DNA of 64,000 nucleotides from NCBI GenBank assembly GCA_030374765.1, contig JARGXX010000095.1, positions 372,001-436,000 on the forward strand, given 5' to 3'. Both the position numbers and the translations under genes were made by a program. The notes under the pieces are model-generated. The model did not search any database and was not told the DNA's origin. It was given only the letters and a program-made list of their open reading frames with translations. Below, piece after piece: positions 31,761 through 41,066 of the stretch. The DNA comes from Agarophyton chilense (Eukaryota > Rhodophyta > Florideophyceae > Gracilariales > Gracilariaceae). Each line of letters begins with the position of its first letter. The stretch's first letter is position 1.

Positions 31761-32687
31761 ATGGCCGAAGGAGTGGACGCTTTCACGCATCATCTCATGC
31801 GCGTTGCGTGTGCCCAAATTGTGTATGCAACTGCTGAAAATGTTTCTTCGAAGAAAAGTCTCACGAAACACGCACCGAAAAAGCAACCCGTATCTGCTTC
31901 TACAATATCCGTCACCAATAGCGTTGCTGATTCTTTAGCTGACATAGCAAAGGCTTTCATTGAGCGCCTGAGCAACACGTCTACAAGGTTCACTGCACAC
32001 AACGGCCGAACCTTGTCCAACGTAATGGATGTGCTACACGCTGTGGAGTGGCTCTCACACCACACCCGGTCCGGAGTCAAGGATCTTGTAAAGTATGCTA
32101 TGTATACAGAGGTTCCGTTTCCGTACAAGGTTCCATCGTTCCCTGCTTCCGTACCAGTCGCGTCCAAGCCAGACGATCTGTATGTGAATACTGAGGAATC
32201 TAATGATTCAGCAATGAAGAGCTATGTCGAGACATGGATGCCGCCTTTCCCAAGTCCGCACACCTACATCGCAACTCCCGTGTATACTGCGAACGGAAGA
32301 AAAAAAGATGCTTTAGATGTTGGTGAAACGCGAAGAGCAGTTGAAAAATCCTTGGCGCAACTCAAAGATTCTCAGAGGAAAGACAATGATACCACTTCAT
32401 TGTTGGCCGCCGCGGCTGCTGCCGTCTTGGACAACCCTTTCCTCGCTCCTCCGGTAAGCGGAAGCAAAAAGATTTACGACGAAGACCTGGCTGACCCTCC
32501 CCGGGATTTGGTCGAATCCGGATATCCCCTTGATGCGAGTACGACAATCGATTCAAATATGAAGGATGTTTCCGAAGTTTCCGGCAAGTCTAGTTCAAAC
32601 GTGCAAAAGAAACAAAGAGTTGAGCGCATACTTGCAGAAGCGGGTAAAGAATTAGAAGATCCCGATCTTTTAACTTCTGGACACTAG
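31761..32687 (+). CDS. TAF8: TAF8, histone-fold subunit of TFIID
   Basis: 308 residues from the ATG at 31761 (MAEGVDAFTHHLMRVACAQI). The bromodomain-associated histone fold spans about residues 8-105 (SVADSLADIAKAFIERLSNT, then NVMDVLHAVEWLSHHTRSGV). The diagnostic TAF8 motif follows at about 165-190: ETWMPPFPSPHTYIATPVYT, where family members have P-x-x-P-D/S-x-H-T-Y. TAF8 pairs with TAF10 in the promoter-recognition complex of RNA polymerase II. The C-terminus is Lys/Glu-rich and low complexity. Single exon; it follows the MogA-like gene on the same strand with 330 bp between. Confidence 0.88.
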   Translation: MAEGVDAFTHHLMRVACAQIVYATAENVSSKKSLTKHAPKKQPVSASTISVTNSVADSLADIAKAFIERLSNTSTRFTAHNGRTLSNVMDVLHAVEWLSHHTRSGVKDLVKYAMYTEVPFPYKVPSFPASVPVASKPDDLYVNTEESNDSAMKSYVETWMPPFPSPHTYIATPVYTANGRKKDALDVGETRRAVEKSLAQLKDSQRKDNDTTSLLAAAAAAVLDNPFLAPPVSGSKKIYDEDLADPPRDLVESGYPLDASTTIDSNMKDVSEVSGKSSSNVQKKQRVERILAEAGKELEDPDLLTSGH

Positions 32688-32828
32688 TAGAAGCCATCGT
32701 CTTGAAGAGCAAGTTAATTTAAAAATGCAAGATTATGATTTTCGATTGAACAACAAATTGATTTCTACAATGCAGGACTATGTTTTTGGAGCGATAAGAT
32801 ACAACCAACACCTTCCACGCCCAAACGT

Positions 32829-33713
32829 CTACTTGACACGGTTCTCTAAAAGGTTAGTGGCATTCCACTGAACATTGATAAGCTTCAGACCGAATTCGTA
32901 TAGAAGACCATTTTTCTGTGTATGAAGAACTTGCACGTCCGCCGACAAAATGTCCTCGTTTGGATTTGCTGAGAATGGAATGAAATCACCTGCACTTGTT
33001 CTCGTCAATTCCTTGACTGAAGTTTGGAAGTGACCCAGAAGTTTACGCGTTCCAATGCGCCGGTAGCGATAGAGGCTGATGAGTATCCCTTGACTTTCGA
33101 CGTCCATTGTCAAGTCGCGCATGGAAATTTCATGTGTTGGGAATTGGCCCCAACCCTGCTGGTCAAGGAGGATGTGGGAGCTCTTGAACACCGGGTGCCA
33201 TAAACCCTCCCCCGCCCTTGAAATTTCGTAAAACACTCGCATGCTCACTCCATAGAAGTTCGTCTGCATGAGTTGGAAGCTCAGTTTAACAGACGATGGT
33301 TCTGATTCGGTTCTAAACCCTTCCAAGGCCGTTAGGAATACCCGCGGACTCCCTTTTGTTGCATCCGGTGTCTTTAACTCGAGTTCAACCGGCTGTCCTT
33401 TGGCGAAGATGAGGGAAAAAATGTTTACTTCGGCTGCACCTAAGAATCGCCCATCTTTGACTTCTTTATTATAGAAATCGACTCTCAGATCAACTCGACG
33501 TTGGTTGTCGTTGTCGGCGGGTAAGACTATGGGATTAGAGAATTTGGGGTTCCATTCATTTAACCTCTTCTCGGTGCGACCCAATTCCGTCCACTCTGAA
33601 CTTGAGCCATCCTTCGAGAAAACCACTGCTATGGGGTCAATCCGAAGCATTCGACCTGGAAGGCGTTTCGCGGCGATTTTGAGTTCATAGTAACGAAAAG
33701 TAGACGTATCCAT
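32829..33713 (-). CDS. Tandem C2-domain protein, copine-like N-terminal part
   Basis: 294 residues from the ATG at 33713 (MDTSTFRYYELKIAAKRLPG); an ATG at 33737 adds eight. The first C2 domain covers about 5-130: AAKRLPG...DPIAVVF, WTELGRTEKRLNEWNPKFSN and LRVDFYNK, followed by DGRFLGAAEVNIFSLI. A second C2 domain covers about 135-290: SVKLSFQLMQTNFYG, GWGQFPTHEISMRDL, LISLYRYRRIGTRKLLGHFQ. That C2A-C2B plan with these strand sequences is copine-like, but the von Willebrand A domain that follows in copines is absent. A calcium-dependent membrane role is possible. The aspartates that would bind calcium are only partly conserved (DPIAV, DFYNKE). Confidence 0.7.
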   Translation of the reverse strand: MDTSTFRYYELKIAAKRLPGRMLRIDPIAVVFSKDGSSSEWTELGRTEKRLNEWNPKFSNPIVLPADNDNQRRVDLRVDFYNKEVKDGRFLGAAEVNIFSLIFAKGQPVELELKTPDATKGSPRVFLTALEGFRTESEPSSVKLSFQLMQTNFYGVSMRVFYEISRAGEGLWHPVFKSSHILLDQQGWGQFPTHEISMRDLTMDVESQGILISLYRYRRIGTRKLLGHFQTSVKELTRTSAGDFIPFSANPNEDILSADVQVLHTQKNGLLYEFGLKLINVQWNATNLLENRVK

Positions 33714-33825
33714 AGTGTGGGCCAGGAACATACACACTGCAAGCTGGTTGTCTATTCGATGAATAAGAGTATCTTAGACCCAGCGTTTCGCGTTGCAGAA
33801 GCCTGGATGGACGCTCAACCTTGTC

Positions 33826-34470
33826 TCAACGAGGAACGGCTGTGATATATTTACCAAGGAAAACCGGTGATTCGTATGTGTTCAAGTGCCGCAGAGTCTT
33901 AGGTGCCAACAATGTCATAAAGTGGACTGAGGACTCAGTTTCATTGCTGTGCACATTTATGTTTTTGTGAGTTTTCGGATTACAGCAATGCAAGGGAACC
34001 TGTGTATACCTGCGCCACCTACATTTCCAAAGACTTCCTAGTACAAGGTTTCTACCCTTCGAATGCTTCCATGCAAGTTTTGAGCGCACCCGACCAATTC
34101 GGATCACGGTTGTGAGAAGAAAACTGTCTCCACGTTGGCAGTGCTGGCCGCCTGTGAAATGCCGGGGAAAATCGCCACCGAATAGAACATACAAATCTGT
34201 GATACAGTAAAAAGTTATTCTTGTGTATTTTTTTGTCTTGAACACAAACCGAGTTTTATTTGGACTTAAAGCTATGATGTGTTGTCCCATTTCCTTCCAC
34301 AAATTGTACTGCATCATACAAAACCATGGTTCCCCACTCAGACTTACGATAAAACGTACTGTGAACATGACTAAGAATATCCTCGATTTACTGTAAACAT
34401 AAGAAATCTTAAGACTTTTTATCTCGAATAAGACCCACTTATACCTGTCCTGAAAAAATGTAGATTCCAA
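33826..34470 (-). CDS. Unassigned 214-aa open frame
   Basis: A frame this long is unusual in AT-rich intergenic DNA, but the product is unlike any family I know. It begins MESTFFQDRYKWVLFEIKSL, has many aromatic and basic residues, and several Cys/His in the second half (GGQHCQRGD, LHCCNPKTHKN). It starts upstream of the C2 gene on the same strand. It may be a small species-specific gene, a decayed transposon part, or chance. Confidence 0.25.
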   Translation of the reverse strand: MESTFFQDRYKWVLFEIKSLKISYVYSKSRIFLVMFTVRFIVSLSGEPWFCMMQYNLWKEMGQHIIALSPNKTRFVFKTKKYTRITFYCITDLYVLFGGDFPRHFTGGQHCQRGDSFLLTTVIRIGRVRSKLAWKHSKGRNLVLGSLWKCRWRRYTQVPLHCCNPKTHKNINVHSNETESSVHFMTLLAPKTLRHLNTYESPVFLGKYITAVPR

Positions 34471-35463
34471 AGTGAAATAACATTTTCTTCGATATTGTCA
34501 TTGAAATTTATTGACTGGAGCTGCGACAACTAATATGAGCAAAAACTGCCAATGCTTGACATTGAAATAGGCAAACTCAAAAATAGAGTCATTTCTGTCT
34601 CGTAAAACGCTTTTACACTTTTATTTCTGCAGATCTACAAATTTTGTCCCGAATTTCACTGGAGATATAACTCTTTCTTTTTGAAAGATGAAGATGAAGT
34701 ACGGTTTTTAAAACTATAGCAACAACTAACTCCTTCAGACGGAGAATTTATTTTGTACACGCCATTTTTGAATGAACAAAACAATACGGTGCGGGTTATC
34801 ACAAATCCTAGGACCAAAACAACCAAACAAACCAAAGTGCGAAAGTACCAGCCTAGCTTAGTAGCGCGTAAGAAAAAACACTATAGAGATCAAATGATAC
34901 GAATAACTTCCATACAGGCTTAAATGTAGGCTTAGAACAGTCAAAGTGACCCCGAAATCGCCGTTTTCGGGAGAAAATCATCAAGACCAATAAACCAAGA
35001 TAACCGGCAACCAAAAAATGTCTCATCAAAGAAACAGGACTCACTAAGAATGACGACTTAACGACTGTACGTGGTCTATCAAATCAACGGGCTCTCAAGC
35101 TTCATACGCAACGTTTGCTTCGAGAAATGTGTTAACGTAAGTGTGGGTCAAATGAAGAGAGCGTTGCTCTAATTATATTAGAGGCGTGGCTGGAGGATGA
35201 GAAGGTTGATGGAAAGGAGTGACAGAGAGATGTAAGTGTATTTGGAGGTAATTCCAGAGGAGTCTCAAGGTCTGTTATGGTTCGTGCCTAGTTTAGTCGG
35301 AGGCGACGGGCTGAGCCCTTATATAGAAATTTCTTGTAATGAATCTCTTTTGTTTCAGAATACCCTGACCAACGTCACATTACATTTCAGTTTGGCAAAT
35401 CTTCATGGCATTCAAGATTGGCAACTATTCAATGTAATGCCGGACTGGCACATTCTAGAGGAA
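34471..35463. other. Intergenic between the gene island and the Ty3 stack
   Basis: No gene is seen. AT-rich up to about 35200, then mixed composition. It marks the right border of the host-gene island. Confidence 0.5.
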
Positions 35464-35546
35464 TGTTAATGAGCAATGATAACGGTGGGCTTTGCAAGTC
35501 GCCGGGACCTGAGAGATCTTACAGACGTCACGTGGACTGGCAAACA
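35464..35546 (+). repeat. Truncated 5' LTR of Ty3 element B
   Basis: 83 bp matching the first part of the LTR at 39167, ending at GTGGACTGGCAAACATCACC, where RNase H coding sequence begins at once. The rest of the LTR and about half of the internal region are missing. Confidence 0.75.
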
Positions 35547-37645
35547 TCACCTGGAGCAGAACGCTCACCAGCGCGGAGCGAAACTACAGTACGACCGAAA
35601 AGGAATGTCTAGCCATCGTATGGTCTGTATTGACACTCCGTCCGTACCTCGAGGGAACCAGGTTTACCATTAGGACAGACCATAATTCACACCGCTGGTT
35701 ACTCAACATGACCGATGCATCGAGTCGCCTCGCTAGGTGGCGCCTCAGGCTCTCCGACTATGACTATGAGATAACTTATAGGCCAGGCACCAAGCACCAG
35801 GCAGCAGATGCCCTCTCGCGAATCATTACCGACGGAACTGATGACACTTCATTGGACGAGCTAATGCCCACCCCCTTTACAGACGATGGACCTCAGGACT
35901 ATACGGAAACAGATGACCTTATGGGTAACGTGTAATCAGAAGACCCTGAGGTAAAGGAGAACGAAGTATACCTATTGGACTGGGAGACAGTACCTTCCAA
36001 TTCGCCACCACCTCAAGTTAATGCGATAGCCCCGGAGGAAAAAGAACTCCTCCCTATAACTATTGAGGAACTCCTACACGCGCAGGTCGAAGACGAGTAC
36101 TGCAAGGAAACAGCCCAATTGGTAGGAACCCCAGGATGCCTATTAGACTATGGCTGATTTGGACTACTATGTCGCCGCTCAACGTTGGATGGCGCACTCC
36201 AACGGGTAATACCAACTTCGCTAAAGGCGCGATTCCTGTACCTCGCCCGTTTCCCCCGCTTGCCTGGTCACCCTGGAGTCCGACGAATGTACCAGACCCT
36301 AAGAAAGTTCTTCTACTGGCCACTAATGGCGCAGGATCTATGGCAAACCGCACGGAACTGCGCATCGAGCGCACAGATCCGAGGGTATCGCCCCAACCAT
36401 CAAGCCAAATTGAAGCTCTTCCCGGCCGCAGGTCCGATGGAATTTGTCGCAATGGATATACTTGGGCCGTTTCCTAAGTCGTCCCATGGGAAACGGTTTT
36501 TTTGGTTATAACCGATAGGTTTACCAAACTTACCCGAGCCCTACCCCTAGGGAATACAACGGCCAGGGATGTCGCCACGGCCGTCTTGTCCCACTCGGTA
36601 TATCCATCTGGCATGCCACTCTACCTCCTTACGGATAACGGCAGCCAGTTTGTATCCAAATTCTTCTCACACGTTTGTGCTCCCTTAGGAATCAAACATG
36701 TGACCACCACTGCGTACCACCTGCAAACCAATGACTAAGCCGAACGCTTCAACCGCACCCTTCTGGACCGATTGGTGCACTACGTTTCGGAGCACCAATA
36801 GGACTGGGACGACTACGTTGAGCCATTTGTTTATGCCTACAACACGCAGGTGCACTCTTCCACAGGGACAACGCCTTTTGACTTAACGCTAACGAGAGCG
36901 CAGACGCCGATAGCTGTTGACTTTAAGGAGTCTATCATACCCCACAACATAACCGAAGGGATGACTCCTACCCAGGCGAAGTGCTACTCGCGCCGACGCA
37001 TTGACCGCATTCTCTAATCGTTCAGAACTGTACTAACAAAAGCCCGATGGCGCTACAAGATCAATTTCGACAAAGCCGTTTGGAACACACCGACCTTTGG
37101 GAAAGAAGAACTGGTTTACCTGGACCGGCCACCGAAGGACAGTGAGGAACTCGAGGACACTACACGGAAGCTCTTACCCCGCTCTACGGGACCATAAAAA
37201 GTCCTTAAGGCCAATGAACACACCATCACGTTACTCATTGACGGCCTACAGGACACCATGTCTATTGACCGCGTGACACGAGCCCCCAGGTCCTCCGGGC
37301 CACAAACGTCCCAGCCCCCTGGCCCAACGGAAGCACCACGACCTCATGTCGACTATCAATTCTCCACACCCCCTAAGGCAGTTCCCGAGGACTCGACTAG
37401 CCCCACGGACACGATGGTTAATGCCAACTACTATGACCCATCGCTCCCAACCGACTCCGATGGATTCGCCCCTCTGGACCACACTCTCCTTCCGGAGGAT
37501 GAACATCAACCGGAATATGTGATTGAGTGCATCATCTCCGCCGGTCGCGGAGAAGATGGAACTATGCGCTATCGCGTCCGTTAGTTCGACTACACACCTG
37601 AGGAATATACTTGGCCAGAGCCTCAAACGATTCCGGCTAATTTTA
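35547..37645 (+). pseudogene. Pol remnant of Ty3 element B: RNase H, integrase, chromodomain
   Basis: RNase H is entered in mid-domain at WSRTLTSAERNYSTTEKECL and continues to DYEITYRPGTKHQAADALSR (35830). The integrase zinc-binding region follows (FPRLPGHPGVRRMYQTLRK, then NCASSA where the family's CxxC lies). The catalytic core has AMDILGPFPKS (first Asp) and YLLTDNGSQFVSKFF (second Asp), then TAYHLQTND-stop-AERF (Glu region). The GPY-like region and a chromodomain-like end (EYVIECIISAGRGEDGTMRY) follow. Stops lie at 35933, 36155, 36508, 36736, 37016, 37195 and 37582, and there are frame changes. Dead. Confidence 0.8.
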
Positions 37646-39166
37646 TGGCCTGCAATTTGCGCAGAATCAGCCACTCGGAGCGCGACCTTCAGGAGGGGGC
37701 AACCATTGGTCAGAATAATCCAACCATCGGTCCGAATAATCCCAAAACCCCTCCCGAACCGCCTCCCGACACGACGGTTCGCCGGAGCACGACGGTTCGT
37801 CGTAGCTCCCGTATCAGGGAACAAGTTCAGTCCTTCGGAGACACCTGGGGAAGACTCGAGACGCTCTCAAGATTGGATGCCATCCAGGGGCACGCCCATT
37901 TGAGATACAAGAAAGACCATGGGAAAGCACAAGCACTACTTTATCTAACTTATTCGAGTAGCTAACAGAGGCCTAACAGCCCTTGGCATGACCCCTAGGT
38001 TCCCGGAAGCGCTCCCAACACCAAAAGGACTCACTGGGGCGGCGCAGGAGTAACTCCGTCGTCCTCATTGGAACCTGCAGGAGCGAAACCAGGATTAGGG
38101 TCACCCGAGGAGCCAAATGGACCAGCAGAACCGGCCCCAGCGAGTCAAGCACGCTTCTTCGGCGGGTATTCTCCTGAGGAACTATTGTCACCATCGGAAG
38201 CCCCCCGGTCGCTCAAATTTAGACCATACCGGGCATCCAAGTCGGCAGTAACCCGCTGGGACATCACCTGCGTATTCTGCTACCGGATATTGACCGTAGC
38301 AGTTTTCATATCCTGACCCTGGTGGACAACCGCGGCGTAGCACACCGAGCGACGCGCCCAGGAGTGAGCTTTCCTCAGGACTGTCGAAATCTCCATCGAG
38401 GCAGTAATACCAACGCGATTGCAGAATGGCATGACGCACTGCCCGCGGATTTCGTCCGATGGTATGGTCATAGCGGCCCCCGGGGAGCTCTTAAGCTACT
38501 TGGTATCCAGAGAAGCTCCCCGCTTGGTTATTCGAAGCCATGGTGCCACTGCGCACTGGTTGGTCCGCCGGGAAATGGAAAGGAAACCAGACGGAAGCGA
38601 CACAGTCCGGAGGGAGAATGGCATCCGACGGGCTTACAAGGCGATCGCGGCATCGCGCGCGACCAATGGAGGAATACCGCAACGGGAAGAAGGAAAGATG
38701 AAACCGAATCGGGCAGGATGACTTACGTGACCTTGAATGGGCGAAGTGCGCACCGTGATTCACGGCGGACAACACGGGTAGGGTGGCCAGAGGAATACCG
38801 AAGCATAAAGAAAGCGGAAAGGAAACCCCCGCCGGTGTGCGTACAGTACCTTAGGTAAACTAATTGCCAACCTGGCGCCAAAGGTGAGCTCTTACGCTCT
38901 GGTACCCCCGAGGATGGTGGCAATGCAATGCCCCGTCGTGCCCACTGGTAACGAGAGCAACTAACCGCCGGATTGGTCATAAGACGCCGACATGTCGGGC
39001 ACGGCACCGCTCGTGTCCAGGCCATTAGGACGCTGAGTATCAAGACGTTCGGACCCCGAAGGCAAGATCGGAGGTTCACCCATAGGTCCAGTTAGAGCCA
39101 GACCCCCAGGAAGGTGTGAGGCAATTTGGACTTCCCCGTGACGGTCTAATTCTAAGGAGGGAGATA
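37646..39166 (+). other. Non-coding 3' region of Ty3 element B
   Basis: About 1.5 kb between the chromodomain and the 3' LTR. Short frames on both strands show no motif. It may correspond to the longer 3' region of element C that holds an antisense block, but I could not align the two by eye. Confidence 0.4.
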
Positions 39167-39393
39167 TGTGAAGGAGCGGTGATAGCGGTTGAGCCCTGTA
39201 AGCCGCCGGGCCCTGAGGTATCTTACAGGCGACAAGTGGACGTGTCGACCTCAGGTGGACTCATGTAGATTATTATTTTTTTTTAATTAGTGTAATAGAT
39301 TATCATTATAGTGCCAAGGAGGTCTCAGCGCCTCGCCAGTATTATTTACTTGGCTCGAGTGACGCTTCTCCCTTAGAGTACGGTAGGCACCGT
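39167..39393 (+). repeat. 3' LTR of Ty3 element B (left arm of inverted repeat)
   Basis: Begins TGTGAAGGAGCGG after the polypurine tract. About 227 bp are repeated in reverse complement at 39600-39828. The true right end lies in the spacer 39394-39599 and cannot be fixed by eye. Confidence 0.75.
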
Positions 39394-39520
39394 TATGATA
39401 ATAAATAACCCCCGTTGGTATATTAGTTCCACCCTTTGGTCTTCAAGCCATCGTTTCCGTAGCTCCAACCTGTATGACTACGCAGTAAACGCCCGCCCAT
39501 TGCACTAAGTACTCTGGGAG

Positions 39521-39577
39521 TGCCGCCGTCAAGGATTCGAACCTTAGGACCCGCTCTACCACGCTACCACCGGTCGA
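39521..39577 (-). other. tRNA-like sequence lacking an anticodon arm
   Basis: In the spacer of the inverted repeat, the minus strand shows a D-arm-like GGTAGCGTGGTAGAGCGGG, followed after a few bases by a perfect T arm, TAAGG-TTCGAAT-CCTTG (39546-39530), with a B-box GGTTCGAATCC. The stretch that should hold the anticodon arm is absent, so it is not a functional tRNA. It may be a SINE head or a tRNA-derived scar. Confidence 0.35.
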
Positions 39578-39599
39578 GACCCGTACGCTGACCCAACAG

Positions 39600-39828
39600 T
39601 CATTGCGTTACACCGATTCTAAGAGAGAAGCGTCACTCGAGCCAAGTAAATACCAATGGCGAGACGCTGAGATCTCCCTAGCCCCGTAAGGCTATTCCAT
39701 CACACTAAAGAAAATAAAATTGTTCTCTAGATAGGTCCAGCTGAGGTCGGCCAGTCCACATGGCGTCTGTAAGATACGTCAGGCTCTGGCGGCTTACAAG
39801 ACCCAACCGTAATCTTTGCTCCTTCACA
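39600..39828 (-). repeat. Oppositely oriented LTR of the element B family (right arm)
   Basis: On the minus strand it begins TGTGAAGGAGCAAAGATTACGG at 39828 and follows the 39167 LTR base by base, with substitutions. It shares blocks such as GTATCTTACAG, TCGAGTGACGCTTCTC and TTTACTTGGC. It interrupts the 3' end of the transposase-like frame at 39829-40270, so it is a solo LTR or the end of a lost element. Confidence 0.75.
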
Positions 39829-40270
39829 CTGCTCTGGACTTAATGATTCAGTTGTATTGTCTTCCTGGACAACTTCTACCTTTTTAACATCGGCTTGAAG
39901 ATGTATAATTTTCTCGACGACTTGCGATTTTTGAAGTGAACTAGAAAGCGAACGCCCGATCCTACTCATTTCTTTCATTAAGTCGGCCTTTGTCTTGGAA
40001 GTTAGCGCCGTTGCTCTTGAAGATAACAGAAATGCTTGCATATATTCGTAATCATTTTGCGTCAGAGCGGAAGAGGTTCGCATGTTTAGAACGTGACACG
40101 AAGCTCTCAATCGCAGCTCCAAATGTGTTACAGCTTCTGTAGAGTTCTCAGAATTTTTTGTCCCACCATAACTAGTAGGTTCTCCACGCACTATCTCGGA
40201 AAGGGCACGAACACTGACTTCAAAATTTTCTGCAAGGGCGCAAATAAAGTTATTCGTTGTTCGAGATGTG
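39829..40270 (-). pseudogene. Split transposase-like gene, C-terminal piece
   Basis: Minus-strand frame from the TSD at 40266-40270 (TSRTTNNFICALAENFEVSV) to the LTR at 39828. It includes a helical SAP-like segment (SKTKADLMKEMSRIGRSLSS). Removing the Ty3 element and one copy of ATGTG joins it in frame to the piece at 51439-51780 (ARAFQF then TSRTTNN). The frame now ends inside the inverted LTR at 39727. Function: it belongs to the same ORF as the ADRGY-containing piece at 56274. Confidence 0.7.
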
Positions 40271-40834
40271 TGTAGTATAGTGGATCCGAGCGGGTTGTCA
40301 GGTAAGAACGGCGTGGTCAAGAATGATTGAAAGTGGCCTGGTTGCACACGTGTGCGAAGATGGCACGCCGGACGGACATGTGCAGTAGGTTACCACGTAG
40401 CATAGTTGTAGATAGTTGGCGCACCCCACCTCGTGATATTTTCGCCACGTGGGTGCAGGCGCCACTACGGACTGTAATGCGGGTTGCAGCTCGGAGGTGC
40501 ACACTACTTATGCACCTCCGCTCCCCGCCACCCTCCAAACAGTAAAGGGTAAGCACCACCATCCCAATCTAAGTATCGTTTCTATAGCATACCTGAAGCG
40601 TTATTCCGTACGGGATATCTACAGGTTTACAAGCCGTTCGGGCTCTTCGCGCGTACCTCGATCCCGCCTGACGTTCCTAACCGCCCAGTCTCCCTACGAC
40701 CGCCCGGTGCTGGCGCTCGTCTCCACGCGTCACCGTTCCCCGACCGGCCTCGTGTGACACGCACGCCCCGCTTACGGACTCCGCAAGGGGTCGCGCCTCT
40801 AGGAAACTTAAACGCCTTTCGGCGCTATCTCACA
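40271..40834 (+). repeat. 5' LTR of Ty3 element C
   Basis: 564 bp, starts TGTAGTATAGTGG and ends CTATCTCACA. It is preceded by the target duplicate ATGTG. Confidence 0.93.
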
Positions 40835-40835
40835 T

Positions 40836-40853
40836 TGGTCTCCCGACTTAGAA
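40836..40853 (+). other. Primer-binding site of Ty3 element C
   Basis: TGGTCTCCCGACTTAGAA, one base after the LTR. It is the same tRNA primer as in element A (one base difference in the first 18). Confidence 0.7.
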
Positions 40854-41066
40854 GTGGGATTCGTGTTTACCGAACGGGTTAGATCAGATCTGGAAAGGAT
40901 TCACGCGATGCAGTCTCGTGACGCAAACGTGGAGTCGACTGCACGGGTTGATGTCGAAAAATAATTGGCTCCGTCTGGCGAGCCACCCCTGCAGACCGCT
41001 TCGGACATCGCTTCGGTTGGCCGCCGGAGCATCCGCAGCACTGCACCTGCCCTGTAATTCCGCCTG

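Larger units (their letters stand above)
35464..39393 (+). mobile_element. Ty3/gypsy chromovirus B, internally deleted
   Basis: A copy on the plus strand with a truncated 5' LTR (35464-35546), no Gag, protease or RT, and pol resuming at RNase H. It then runs through integrase to a chromodomain and to the 3' LTR at 39167, preceded by a polypurine tract (aaggagggaga, 39154-39164). Similarity of the two LTR starts (TGTTAATGAGCAATGATAACGG against TGTGAAGGAGCGGTGATAGCGG) defines the ends. Pol is closely related to that of element C but carries many more stops, so it is the older copy. Confidence 0.85.

Noticed and set aside
39521-39577. Functional tRNA gene
   Set aside because: The T arm is perfect but the anticodon arm is absent, so no tRNA can form.
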